Below, one piece after another: positions 1-12,640 of a DNA stretch of 64,000 bases. A program made the translations under genes and the position numbers. The stretch's first letter is position 1; the number at the start of each line of letters is the position of its first letter. The stretch covers positions 7,192,390-7,256,389 of the forward strand of contig NW_023503409.1 in assembly GCF_014529535.1 (NCBI RefSeq). Reading direction: 5' to 3'. The notes beneath the pieces were generated by a model. That model was given only the letters and a program-made list of their open reading frames with translations. It was not told the origin of the DNA and searched no databases. Source of the DNA: Bradysia coprophila (lineage: Eukaryota; Arthropoda; Insecta; Diptera; Sciaridae).

Positions 1-1374
1 CTGAATGTTTAATTTTGCATTAAGTAGTATCTTTTCCGTATTTTTTCTTTTAATAATTTAAATTTTTATTTCGGTTAGTAGAATGGCGTAAAGAAACCGT
101 TGTATGTACCGGTTATTCTGAATAATCATTTTCAAAATGGATTCAGGCGTAGCCTTTCAAAATAGGCAAACAGAAGGAAAAGCTTTTGCTAATAAATTAA
201 TCAATAAATCTTCTAAAAGTGCTTACATCAAACGAAGTAACAGATTTGTTATACTGTCACACTCTTGATGTGCAATTAATGTCAAAATAAGATTTGTAAA
301 CTTCGGTGTAAAGATCAACTGTTTTTCGATGTTTTCGATTCATGCTTGTTTGAATAGCTCTCTGGATTTGAACAGATCAAAGTTTGTAACATAACAAAAA
401 ATTTTTGGTTAAAATCCTCATAAAGCTTGTCCAAGAAACTTAATGCTGGTTTTACGACATGTTATAAAACTCATCTGAACAGCTTTGTAAAAAAGGATTA
501 TGTTGCGCTGAAACACCACTAAATCTGATTTGGAGTTACATATCACTGAGTCTTAGTGACTTAGTTCTAATAGCAGATTACTCAATAATTTGGCGATAAA
601 AGCAGAGTCAAAAGTGTGTTTTTGAGCAACAAGCTTTAACTGTCTTTTCGGCAAATGTGGAGTTTGTATATCCGAGCCAAAGGCGAGGTATACACCTATA
701 CATGTCGAAAAATAGTTGTCGAAGCAAGTTGCTTTAAATCACACGAGTAATTTTCGAGAAACACAAAGTTGTTTCCACATATGAAAATGAAAAAATTGAC
801 CGAAAATATTCCGCATGTAGTGGATCATTTTCGCCGGGGGAAAATTGCTATGTAATGGTCAACTTTCGAGTGGAGCAGGTAGTAAAAAATTTTAAAATTA
901 ACAATCTGTAAAAAGTATAGTCCACTAACGCACAATAGGCGATAGTAGTCTCCTTGCACGCCCCATTCGATTAAAGGATATATTTTTCACTAAACACAGT
1001 CCACTAGAAATGATTCATAAACATGACGGTTTCATAAAAATAATAATTTTACAGATTTTTGAAAATTTCAATAAGGTTGCCGCCTGGGACACAAATTTTG
1101 ATCATTATTGACCATTGTGAGTTACCCGATTTTGCCAGATTTCTAAAACATAAACGACTAAGAATGAATGAACGCAAACGGGTGTCAACGATTTGTAATT
1201 TTTTGTCCAAAATATAGCAATATTGAATACGTAGACATACTGCCACACAATTACTTCGAAAAATATAAGCAAGACATTCGAAAATTTCAAGAATTTTTCT
1301 GATCATCACATTTTTTCTATTTACATAAAAATTTACGAAATAATTTTTTTCTTTCTTTGTTATTCAGATACAAT
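1..1374. other. Upstream stretch without a recognised gene
   Basis: No convincing coding sequence was seen. The stretch is AT-rich and contains one diverged copy of a dispersed repeat (listed separately). It precedes the first coding exon of the ZP-domain gene. Because a splice acceptor lies at 1361-1367, just before the ATG at 1375, a non-coding first exon and the promoter must lie further upstream, here or outside the window. Confidence 0.5.
612..890 (+). repeat. Dispersed repeat, copy 1
   Basis: The block around 750-890 carries the words GACCGAAAATATTCC and GATCATTTTCGC and a GGAGCAGGTAGTAAAA tail. The same order of words occurs in reverse complement near 2270-2450 and in forward orientation near 12360-12630. 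The copies are diverged, so this is an old, low-copy interspersed family. No ends or target duplications could be fixed. Confidence 0.55.
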
Positions 1375-4300
1375 ATGGAATTCAACGTATTAGTTTACTC
1401 AGCTTTACACATTTTCGTAAGTACATCAGAATATTATAAGTGTAGCTCTATAATACTTACATGAATTATACATTATACGTATATAAAGTCTTAACATCGA
1501 TAAGTTGTTTCGATCGCACAAAAGACAGCATATGTTTGGTTCAGTGACCTAGATATCAGTAGTGTTTCAATAAAAAGTAAAAAAATAAATCACATAATAC
1601 CATAATGAGACATGACACAGCCTTGATTGTAGATTTTAATTTTTAATGCGAAAATTATATAATTTACAGATGCTGTCTGTGGCTACGCATTCAGCTCAAT
1701 TACCAGCGACAGAAAGTAAGTTATTTATCGGTAAATATTTTATAATTTCAAAATCGAACGTAATGTTAACGTTAACACGAAAAGTAACTTATCTGAAAGA
1801 AAAGAAATTTTTTTCTCATTTCATCGTTTCTTCCACAATATTAACAAATAAAGTGATCGGCCTTCGGTTTCTGTTAATGTGCAGAAAACAAACGTTTGAA
1901 TATCGATTTGTCTGGTTTATTCGCATGCGAACATTTGTTAATAGTTGTTTCCTATCGGAAATAACACTTACGTTTACTGTTCGAGTAACTTTCAATAAAA
2001 ACTCGCTAATTTATTCAATAATTTTAAAAATTTCATTGCAATTGGTTAAAAAACCTGCATATATGTCTAAGCCGAGTTCCGGGTAAAATAAATATTTTGA
2101 TAATTGAAGACGCAGGAAAACCGATTCGGGAAAATCATGGAATTGCCGCTCATATTTTCTCTATTTGAATTTACTTCAAATTTACCCAAATTTACAATAG
2201 TGCGCCCATTTCCCTTTACCCGACAAAAATCGTACTTTTCAACAATCAAGCACACTTTGGAGCATACTGTATTTTACTGGCTGCCCATGCGAAAGTTGAA
2301 CATTACAAAGCATGAACATGATCGATTACATGTGGAATATTTTCGGTTCATTTTTCGTGAATTTTTATGTGAAATCCAACTTTCTCATGTAGTTGACAGT
2401 AAAACAGAATATATTGGATGCTGCTACGTAATTCATTAATTCGGTAACAATTTTGAGGTACTTGCAAACTGCTCGTGTACTTTTGAGGAAGTTGCTTCGG
2501 TACCTGTTTGCGTCGTTGTATATCTTGGCTGGGAATACACTTGTCGAAAAGACCTTTATCTTAGCCCAGTCTGTTGCTCAAACATAGCTAACGCCGACCC
2601 GTACGAAACACCTATTCATATCAAAAGCCTTTACTGTGAAACTCTTCATTTCTTTTACTTCATTCTCTACTGAAAAGCTATTCGCCCTTTAAAATCACTT
2701 ACATTATCTTTCTTTGCCTTGTTAGCATATACAAATAAATTGCCGGAGGCAATATAGACAGCCCCGTACGAAGTCAACTTTCATAAATTCCTATTTAAAC
2801 AGCTATATACCGCTATATTTACCTATATTTCACTATAAATAAACATTTCACAGATGAATATGCTATTATATAGCTCTATATGCCTGTATATAGCTCAATA
2901 TAGGTGAATATAGATATATATAGATGTCCATATATGGAATGCCTGAAACACCCCACACACATAACAAATTATTTCCATGTTAACAGAAACACTCTAAGTA
3001 CCATTTTTCCCAATATATATCACTTTTATTAAAATCCAATATGGCCACCGGCAGCCATTTTGTTAGGAGACCGGAAATAGTACCGACGCTTTACATTCGT
3101 TAATACCTTTCAAACAAAAAAAATTCATGAAATTCGGTCAAAATTTACTCGAGATATTGTCAAAATACACCACGTTCACTGTACGGCCGAGTAGCCAGAT
3201 AAGAGCTCACTCCAAGAGACCTAGCTCACGCTCCGGAGAACATAATTCCAAAAACTTTTTTTCCCTGATTGGTACGGTCAATACCTATCTAATAAAGCTA
3301 AAACAGACGAAATATGTTGAAATGTGGCCGACCTACAAGCAAAAACTGCTTGCCGCCCTGTGCTTGTTTCACACCAAGGGGTCTAACTCACGAGTCGGTC
3401 ATCCGATTTCCATAAACTTTTTTTTTCGATCGGTATTGTAAATACCTTTTATTTGACGTATCAGTTACAAGTGTAACGTTTGAATTTCCGGAGATATCTT
3501 CGAAAAACCGTAAAGCACTTATTGGGCCACAGCTCGGGAAGGGTCGATCCAAAATCACTCATCTTCGAACTTAGCCTGTCTTTTGACATTACCAAACGGG
3601 AAAAAAAAGAATTTTCAAAATCGGATGCGTTTTACTCAAGTTATCGTGAAGACGGACAGACGGACAGACGGACATTTTTTTTTCACTGATTTAACATCTC
3701 TAGACAACCACAATAGGTTTCTTCTTACTCAGGGAGTCCAATTCGACGTGTTACGGACGTATGCGTAAACGCATAAGACTCCAGTACTTCGTACGGGTCT
3801 AAAAATACACTTGGGACTTTTCTTTTATCACAAAACATGTTAACTCATCTAATGAATTACTTTCACAGCATCCAATGTAAACTGCTAGCAGCTATCTCGC
3901 AAGAAAACTCGACTATTCAAATTTTCCTCTGCAGTCATGCAAATATCTATTACTAAGCAGTGAACATAAATGGGAGGATCATTCTTCTTTCTCCATGTGT
4001 ACCAAAGTTGCAAAATAATAACCAGCCTCTAACTACATAAAAAGTATGAAAGCACTGGCAAATCGCCTGAAAAAATTTACATCTATAATAGCTTCGGTGA
4101 CGCCTATATCCTTTATTTAGATATTATCGAGCTAAACATTTCCATCCATAATTGACCAGCCCACATACTTTTTCTCTCTAAAGATAAGATGCTCTATGCT
4201 GTATGAATCTTCACTAAAACCGATTCTATAAGATTTTCTTTCTATTTGGAAGAAATTTAAAACCGAACGTGATAAGAAATTATTGTTGGCATTATTTATT

Positions 4301-7300
4301 TCTGTAAACACAATGAAACGTTACAATGATGTAAGTAACATCAATAAAATACAGCACGCCAAGTTCAATGTACTTCTCTTGAATCTTGAATCTTGAGTGT
4401 TGAACGAATTCCATGTAGGTATATATGTTATTCTACCCGAATAGCAAGAAGAATTGCCTTAGAAACGAAATAACGAGTCACGACGTTACCAGTTACCGTG
4501 TTCTTTCTTTCTTTTTTTTTGTTAAAAGCAGTACAGAACAAAGAAGCAATTTGATGGCAGAGAGAAGAAAAAAAATCGAATTTATTTCTGTTGAATATGT
4601 TTCTTAAAAGAAATAGCCAATGTACTGTTATTCGAAAAATATTTAAATTAATTGCAGAAGTCAAAGATTAAACCCTCATCAACGTGCTTGATCGTGAATG
4701 TACGTTTCTGATTTTATTTTGCTTCTACTTTTCTTCTATTCAGCTACATCACAACCAACAATAGTAGAACCAACCGTACGAATACAATGTCTGTCTGGAT
4801 CTATGCTCATCACAATAAAAGATCCTCCGCCTAGTCAAGAAAGTGGATTATTTAGCGGTATGGTGTATCCAAAGGGTTTGTCGAAAAATTCGTCATGTTT
4901 GACCGAATACAGGTAGCTTGAACAACGGAAAGTAATCGTTCGATGAAATCTAAGAAAAAAAATAAATTTTTTTTCAGAAATCATGAAGGACCATTACGGT
5001 ACAAAATTCCATTAAGGAGCTGCAACACAATGCCTCAAGAAACGGTAAGTGGAAGTTTGAAAATTTTAAAGTTAAAATTTCAACCCAAAACAAATGTCCA
5101 AACTTAGAATATGCAAATTCCATTCAATCCAACCATTTCACTTTCTCTAAGATAAGCCACCATTCATAATAGAGGAGAAAAAACAATCTTGTTATTCGGG
5201 TTCATAATATAAAACAACTAACGTGCAATTAACGTCTTACCACGATTATAGCAAAGTCATGTACATGCAAATTTCTCACTCATTGTTTGGAGATGAGTGA
5301 CAAACGCCGGACAGAGCGAGAAGAGGAAAATATTAAAAACGAAAGTTAAAATGAAAGATTTGCACCTTTAATACTTACACTTACACGATATGACGTTGTT
5401 TTTGGCTCTTTTTTCTGGCTAAATTAATTTGCTTCGCATCAGACCCACGTCTTTTCCATTTTAATAATAATGAAAAATTCTATAAATTACGTGTTATGGT
5501 GACGAATAAATTATTGAACAGAAATGGGCAAAACAAGGTAAAGATTTTATGTAATCTTTTGGTTTATCCAAGTCTTTATTAATGTGACAATTCGAAGAAA
5601 CTTGATGCACGATGCACGATGGCAGAATTTTTATCCCGGTCTTCATACACAATGTATGTGCGTGACCATGGATGATGAGGGACAGAGTGGGGTTGGTTGA
5701 ACTTTAAATTTTATTTTATTTTTCAACGTCTCACCCCTGGTTGTACTCAGGATGGCCCAGAGAATCTTTTATGGATCACTCGAGTAATTTAAAATTAATT
5801 TATAAAAGCGTACCTGTGCTAGATTCTCTACGAACTTACCTATTCAGGAATACCTAACATTTTATATTTCAAGATTTGTCGATTTTATCCACAAGTAAAT
5901 TCGAAATTTTTTATCGGAAAGTTCGGGAGAACTTACTGAATTACACTGTCCGAATGGAGAGCTCGATCTCAAACAGGCTAGTGCCATTTTAAAAGGCTAC
6001 ACTATTCATTGATACATGCAACCTCACTCTACCCCGAAAATCAAAAATCACTGTTGAGGCATGGGACTATTTTTTAAAACAATTTTCTTCCATTAAAGAT
6101 TTTCTGATTTTCCATCCTGAGTGCAACCAAGGGGTCAGGTGTTAAAAAATAAAATGTAAAATTCGAGCTATTCTCGTTTACAGCGCCCAATGACAACAGT
6201 TTCAGAACGAGTCGTCCGAAAAATTACGCATCCTTCAATTACGATGCGTTTTTCTGTTTCAAGTAGTCAAGATTCTTCAGTCATTAATTCTTTAAATTCA
6301 CTCTGATCACAGCACTGAACCTCTGTCCTAGCGCTTGGTTCAGTGCTATGTTTAGATGTCTTTTTCGTATGAATCAAATGAAATCAGTTCTCCTCGAGGT
6401 GTTCTACCCAATTGTACATTCTTCAATATTGATTTGTATCTTAATAATGCTTTTTCGATCATCATCTGAGTCTGAACTCGGTCGTGTGGGCAGCAAGTTT
6501 TATTTATTTCGCGTGAACAATTTGGACATGAGTACAATTTGCAAGGTCGCCGGCAAATACCTGGCCGTTTTTTGATGTTTTTCACGATTTTTAAGTGCTT
6601 CAAATTCGTGCGATCGTGACGAAATACATACGTAATTGATTTAAATATTCATCGCACATGCGAAACATGTAGGAGGTGTAAAATAATGAAGACGTTTATT
6701 CAACTGGTTGCTTATTATGTGGAAATAGACCTATGACCATATTCTACGAAATGCTTGGTTTTCTTGCAATAAATAAGTGCGTTCTCAATATTGCAGTTAT
6801 ACGAGGTAACCACTAATTCGTGTACTTCAAACAAAAGTTCTAAATCACTTGGTAGAAGTATTTGCATCATTTGCATGATAAAAATATTATTTTATTGTGC
6901 AGCAATACATTGCGCAATAACGTTACATCTAACGTGCAGTATGGCAAAGAAAATACCTCTGTGCATGCACTGAAACTTATAGGGCATGACCGTCATTTAC
7001 ATTCTGTTTTATTGTATAACATTAGCCAGATTATACGAACTGAAAATGTTCTCATATCTTTGATACATCTACGAACCAACGGTTAAGTGATTATAATATA
7101 CTTAATGTATGTACCATTGTACCTAGCTCATCCGATTGTGTTGTACATGACAAAACGAAGAACAAAATCTGATTACAATTTCTCATACACACGGCGACGT
7201 TATAAAATGTTTAGTGCACAACAATACAGAAACGAAAAGATTTTTTTATTGGTCGCGTCAAGGTAAAATTCTTCGTGTTAGAACGGATAAGGTGACGTAA

Positions 7301-9480
7301 TTATGGATATAATTTTTCTACATTTAACTGCTATAAGTAATGTGGGAATGTTTACAACAAAAATATCGTTATGTTATGTTAATGCCTACCACATTTTGAT
7401 CGACGAACTTCCTGATATTTCAAGTGTTAAATGATGCAAATGCCAATTTTTCACTTGGATTTTGTTCTCGCAAGTTTTATGCAGATATTCGTCACTCTGA
7501 CATTTGAAATAAATCTGCTAACAGAAATTGAATGCGTCACCCTAGGCTTGGTGAAACTAGAATTTGGTGTAGTCTAGGATACGTTGATAGGAACAACATG
7601 ATAAATAGATAGATCTGATAGAATCGAAATTGTGTAAACTTCCCAATCCAAAGAACTTACATAGTCTACCGCTCAACTAAAATCTAACAAAACGCGATGA
7701 CGTGTTAGATCTAAAATATGGACATACAGACAAGGATCTGTCATTTTCGTAGGTCTATGTTAACTAATTTAACTTTTCAGAAACTTTTCTATGTTCGCAC
7801 AAGGTGCTGATTCGTAAATGAAAAGCTACTTCAGCCTAAGTTTTAAGACTTGAAACTGATGGTGCCAACAGTTGTTGGACTTTAAGGCATTACTTTCAAA
7901 TTGGATCATTAAATTGAGCTAGGTGATTTTTAATGAGCGATATTAGACTCGTATTGGAACTTTTTAAGCTGCATCATTTCAGTACAATGGACTGAGTTCA
8001 GTTCTTGTTTTTCACTCTTTAAATAATGGGCTTGCGGCTCATGATGCATTTTTAAACAGTGGAGAACCGGCTGTGTCGGAAAAAACGCAGCGCAAAAAAC
8101 TACCATGTTACACCAAAACAACGTATCGCATTTGTGTCCTTGCTTTTAAAAAGCTTTCGAGAGCTTTAAGCTTCTTTTGTATTCCACTGAAATATTCCAC
8201 TTTTCCAATAGAACCCAGAAGCTTTCGAAAGTTTATTAAAAGCACACATACAATGTGAAACGTTATTTTGGCCGACAAGGTTTTGAGTGAAATAGCTTAC
8301 TTGACCATTCCATTCTATCCTCCCTGGACATCCTACGTGACTAACTATTTTCTTTGTTTCCACAACTAGGACGATGGCGGTATTGAATTCTTCAATACAA
8401 TCGTTCTTCAGCCACATCTAAAACTGGTTACCGATCTGGGACGTGGATATCATATTCGCTGTCGATATAAGAGCCGCGAAGTAGCTACCCCAATCCGATC
8501 GTCCAAGTGGCAACAAAATCCAGAAGCATTGACCAGCAACGAAACACCCGATCGTCGTGATCATGGCAGATCGTTGGGCAATAATGAAGTCGAAATTGAA
8601 AAACCCATGCCAGGATGTCACATGAAAATTTATTCTGGCAATTCCGTTGCCGAGAATGTTAAAATTGGCGATCCATTGACTTTGAAGATAAATATTGACA
8701 AACAAAGTGTTTATGGCTTGCATGTGACTGACTGTTTGGTTCGTGATGGACTAGGTTGGGGCGAACAGAAATTGGTTAATGGCGATGGGTAATTTGAAAT
8801 GACTTCATTTAGCGGAAGGAATTTAATTAAAAACTCAATTTACAGATGTCCATTGGACGGCGAGATAATGGGACAGTTTGAGTACAGTGATGACAGAAGT
8901 AAGGCAACCGTTTCTTTTCCTGCTCACAAATTTCCATACACATCTTCTGTGTACTACCAATGCAACGTTCGTTTGTGTGCTCTTCAAGATCCCGAATGTC
9001 AACAGGTAATAGCTGAAAATGGCAAACTACCGCCTCCATCAGATTCGATAACTTTCTGTTTCCGCCACAGGCACCAAATTGCGCACAAAGTCGATCTAAA
9101 CGAGATACCGAAGAAACAAACGACGAAGGCCATCCAGCTACGATTGAAGTGTACTCTGGTCTTTATGTGAACGAAAATGCAGAAGTGATAGATAACGACG
9201 ATTCGGTGTTTGCCGAAAAGGTAAGTTGAGTCTAGCTTCTGCATGTAAGTCGCAACTGATTGAAACATTTTTCTGTCACCAGTCTCCTGATGATGCTCTC
9301 TGCATATCACAACGGAGTTTCGCCATTGCTATAGCAATAGCTGGTCTAATTTTGATGTTAGCTGTTGTGGCAGCCGTTCTCTGCATAATGGCTCGTCGAC
9401 ATCACAAAACTGCATCCAATTCAGGAAGCTCTATATATAGTGGTCCATACACAAACACTGCATTTTCGCATAGCAGTTGA
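1375..9480 (+). CDS. Zona pellucida (ZP) domain transmembrane protein, cuticlin/piopio-like
   Basis: I join eight coding exons: 1375-1416, 1670-1715, 4744-4912, 4978-5044, 8370-8788, 8846-9005, 9071-9220 and 9283-9480. All introns are GT-AG and the frame is continuous, giving 416 residues. The order is: a hydrophobic N-terminal signal (about residues 4-22); a ZP domain starting near Cys45 and rich in cysteines; a dibasic furin-type site RSKR at 309-312; an acidic linker; one membrane segment at about 364-387; and a short tail. This is the standard layout of insect ZP proteins that are cleaved and then polymerise in the apical extracellular matrix or cuticle. The GLGWGEQKLV and FPAHKFPY segments remind me of piopio, but I cannot exclude another ZP paralogue. 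Two introns exceed 3 kb and carry repeats. The ATG was chosen because it follows an acceptor and opens the signal peptide. Confidence 0.85.
2270..2530 (-). repeat. Dispersed repeat, copy 2 (inverted)
   Basis: Lies in intron 2 of the ZP gene. Read on the minus strand it gives ATGAACCGAAAATATTCC followed by a CATGTAATCGATCATG block, matching the copies at 612-890 and 12354-12640. It directly precedes the 1.2-kb element at 2580-3803. Confidence 0.55.
2580..3803. mobile_element. 1.2-kb CCCGTACGAA-ended repeat, copy A
   Basis: A nearly identical 1.24-kb block recurs at 46069-47306, starting AAACATAGCTAACGCC and ending TTCGTACGGGTCTAAA. Within each copy GACCCGTACGAA near the left end (2596-2607 here) is the inverse of TTCGTACGGGTC at the right end (3788-3799), a 12-bp terminal-type inverted repeat. 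It contains a run of short TATATAG-type words (about 2800-2935) and GACAGACGG repeats near 3655. Short open frames inside look non-coding. It is probably a non-autonomous DNA element sitting in intron 2 of the ZP gene. No target duplication was identified. Confidence 0.65.
5045..8369 (+). other. Large intron 4 of the ZP gene, no gene seen
   Basis: A 3.3-kb intron between the ACG|gtaagt donor and the acceptor ending at 8369. Small open frames on both strands (for example 6352-6603 minus, 7930-8121 minus) lack recognisable domains. I see no tRNA, element ends or strong tandem repeats. Confidence 0.5.
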
Positions 9481-10373
9481 ATGGGATGAATGGGATTTTC
9501 TTTTCTTTTTTGAAAAATTTCCGGTGATTTTTTGTTTTGCTCAATCGTGGGAGTGATTTATAAAATTTTGAATTTTTACGAAACGAAAAATGGTGCAAAT
9601 TAAAACAAAAAGTCGCGACGATAATGTATAGCCGATTGAAAGTGAATGTGAATGGGACGTTTTAAAATAACAAAAAATTGGACAATTTATTTAAAAAAAA
9701 AGAACTGCGCTGAGATAAACAAACAACGAATAATAGAATTTGCGTATAAATATCACTTAAATACAATTTTTACGTTTAACCTATATTTTCCATTAGGTAT
9801 GGCTATAATAAAAGATGAATAGAGACATTGTACTATGGATATGACAAGGCAATTATGATGCAATTGCCTTCTGATATCACAGAAACTCCAATTTTATTAT
9901 TGTTGTTTTTTTTTGGAACATTACGTTTCTGTTCAGTATTCGGTCTCTACAACTTTTAAGGTAGAAAATGATTACTGTCGGTGGTGGGAATGTAATTTAA
10001 TACGACAAAACAAAAACAAGAATTCAAAACAGAATTAGATAATCTTTAGTTGCCAGTGAATGTTTTTAAAATGCGTTCGCAAGTTTTACGAATTAAACAA
10101 AAAAAAAAACTTTAACGGAAAAGTTTACAATTAAAATCCTTAAGCAATACGAAAAGTACCCACTTGTACTCCATTACTATTATATAATATCCATTACGTA
10201 CATACATTACATCATTTTTAAGAATTTATTGCTAAAACATCACAATACAAAATTGAATAAACGGTGCTTTTGAAATCCGATGGAAAATTCTTTTTTTACA
10301 TAGTGCCACCTGAGTCAATGATTTAACAGCTGGTTACATTGGATTCTGCGAAAGTAAATTCATTACATGAGTG
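9481..10373 (+). other. 3' UTR of the ZP gene and spacer
   Basis: Follows the TGA at 9478-9480. Poly(A)-type hexamers occur at about 9808 (AATAAA in CTATAATAAAAG) and about 10255 (AATAAA). Nothing else was recognised before the fold-back element begins at 10374. Confidence 0.5.
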
Positions 10374-12353
10374 AGAGGGATTCTTTTGAAAAACAGAATC
10401 CAAAAATCGGACCGATTTTTTTATAAAGCTTTTTTGACCTGTTTCGATAAAGTTCGATCACCTGAAATGAAATCCGGTGTCAGAATATTTTTATCACACT
10501 TTGTAAGCAGATGTGAGGTCTACCAATTTAGTAAAATAGTGCTTTTCTTACAAAAATTGCGCCCAAACGGAGAAGCCGTCATGGGCAAGTGGGGTATCGT
10601 TGGAAAGCTTATGTCATGTATTAATGGGAAAAGAGGGAATAAATTCATTTTTGGTCTCATATATACAAAAAAAATTCTAATTGGATTTTCGACAAATATC
10701 GGTGAACTTTGAAGGGTGTTTGGGCTCTTCAAAAGAAACTGAAGAGCAGAAATAATGGTTGCCCATAATCTACACTCTCATACCTTTCTAATGGTACCCA
10801 ACATGCATGGGTTGAATTGACAAAAGTTTGCTTTCGATGCATGAATGTGGTTCATATACACTCTACTCAAAAATTTCAATACTAAAAACCAAATTTGTTT
10901 TTTGATGCAAACGCAAGAGGTATAAAAACATTTTTTGGCCACAAGTAATGTGTTTGTGTCCTATGGATGCCGCAACTATGAGCTTTAGAATGTACACATT
11001 GATTTTCAGACTTTCGGATACTATGTGCTGTAAATGATTCAGCTAAATCGGTATCATTTCATCGGTAGGGAATCAGACAATCTTTTAAAACGATCTTTGT
11101 TAGCTATGAATAGGATTAACAGAACTATTCTGATGTGATTTAGAAAACGTTAATAGCTTGAGTTGAGTTTTTTCGGCTTCATCACGCAGAGCAAAGTTTG
11201 TATTAAAAATGGGATGGAAATGGAAAATATGTGTGAATCCACTAAATATTCATGGAAACCATCTTTTTAAAACACGAGTGATAACCATCGATTTTCTACT
11301 CAAATGCGATGCAGTGTTGGGCAAAGGACTTTTGTCGCAGGGACAACCAATATGTGACAAATGTTACACGACAATAAGACAACAACATGAACAACTTAAT
11401 TTGAATAGCATAATTTCACACGACATACAAGACGCGATGGATCTGGATATGGATGTAGATATGGATGTGCCAAATGAGCTATTCGCCGATCCACCGAATC
11501 TCGCGAATTTCCAGCGCGTCAATCGTTCAACGACAATATCAACTCAAACCACTCTTGCAACAATTTCTTTTGAAGACGCTAAACATGCATTCGACGCCAT
11601 TCTACATATTCTCAACATTCCTGCGGTGGAAAGTGGTCTGTCTGATACCCAGAAAACCACAGCTTTAAGGGAAAAGTTTTTGAGGCAAATTTGGAAAATA
11701 TTTTGATATTCTTTTCAATAAACTAGCCTGTTCGAATGGTCATACCTCATAGTTGCGGCATCCATAGGACACAAACACATTACTTGTGGCCAAAAAATGT
11801 TTTTATACCTCTTGCGTTTGCATCAAAAAACAAATTTGGTTTTTAGTATTGAAATTTTTGAGTAGAGTGTATATGAACCACATTCATGCATCGAAAGCAA
11901 ACTTTTGTCAATTCAACCCATGCATGTTGGGTACCATTAGAAAGGTATGAGAGTGTAGATTATGGGCAACCATTATTTCTGCTCTTCAGTTTCTTTTGAA
12001 GAGCCCAAACACCCTTCAAAGTTCACCGATATTTGTCGAAAATCCAATTAGAATATTTTTGTATATATGAGACCAAAAATGAATTTATTCCCTCTTTTCC
12101 CATTAATACATGACATAAGCTTTCCAACGATACCCCACTTGCCCATGGCGGCTTCTCCGTTTGGGCGCAATTTTTGTAAGAAAAGCACTATTTTACTAAA
12201 TTGGTAGACCTCACATCAGCTTACAAAGTGTGATAAAAATATTCTGACACCGGATTTCATTTCAGGTGATCGAACTTTATCGAAACAGGTCAAAAAAGCT
12301 TTATAAAAAAATCGGTCCGATTTTTGGATTCTGTTTTTCAAAAGAATCCCTCT
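10374..12353. mobile_element. Fold-back DNA element with about 609-bp terminal inverted repeats
   Basis: The left arm 10374-10982 and right arm 11746-12353 are reverse complements with very few differences, both running inward from AGAGGGATTCTTTTG. The arms frame a 763-bp centre holding one open frame (11209-11706). Such long TIRs are typical of Foldback-like or MULE-like elements. I see no matching target duplication (left flank CATGAGTG, right flank GAACAATT), so the exact ends are uncertain. Near-identity of the arms implies a young insertion or arm-to-arm conversion. Confidence 0.85.
11209..11706 (+). CDS. Unrecognised 165-aa open frame inside the fold-back element
   Basis: I do not recognise the product. 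It includes a CDKCYTTIR segment that looks like half of a zinc-binding motif, then a Met/Asp-rich stretch (DLDMDVDMDVP) and a mostly helical C-terminus. It may be the remnant of an element-encoded DNA-binding protein or a captured host exon. A plausible acceptor (TTTTCAG at about 11004-11010) lies upstream, so the frame may be a spliced exon rather than a whole gene. The start is arbitrary. It is the only long frame in the element, too short for a complete transposase. Confidence 0.35.
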   Translation: MGWKWKICVNPLNIHGNHLFKTRVITIDFLLKCDAVLGKGLLSQGQPICDKCYTTIRQQHEQLNLNSIISHDIQDAMDLDMDVDMDVPNELFADPPNLANFQRVNRSTTISTQTTLATISFEDAKHAFDAILHILNIPAVESGLSDTQKTTALREKFLRQIWKIF

Positions 12354-12640
12354 GAACAATTTTGTGAGAAAAGAAAACTTCCAAGTGTGTTTTCGAGAAA
12401 CAGTAACCGAAGCTTGTCGCTCGAAAACACAGTTGAAAGTTTGCGGTTATCACAAAATTGTTTCCTAATTATTGAATTACGTAGCAGCATCCAATGTACT
12501 AAAGCTGAATTTTAGACGAAAGATGAACCGAAAATATTCCAATTCCACATGAAGTCGATCATTTTCGCAGAAGGATTATAATGTTCAAATTTCCCATGGG
12601 GCAGGTGGTAAAATTAAATTTTGTTCATACACAACTCCTA
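12354..12640 (+). repeat. Dispersed repeat, copy 3, with palindromic left part
   Basis: Begins right at the fold-back element. The first ~110 bp are imperfectly palindromic: AACAATTTTGTGA and GTGTTTTCGAG on the left are matched by TCACAAAATTGTTT and CTCGAAAACAC on the right. The remainder matches the copies at 612-890 and (inverted) 2270-2530 through GAACCGAAAATATTCC and GGGGCAGGTGGTAAAA. Confidence 0.5.

Noticed and set aside
6352-6603. Cysteine-rich 83-codon minus-strand frame in ZP intron 4
   Set aside because: No ATG start (it opens with TTG), no domain, no splice context.
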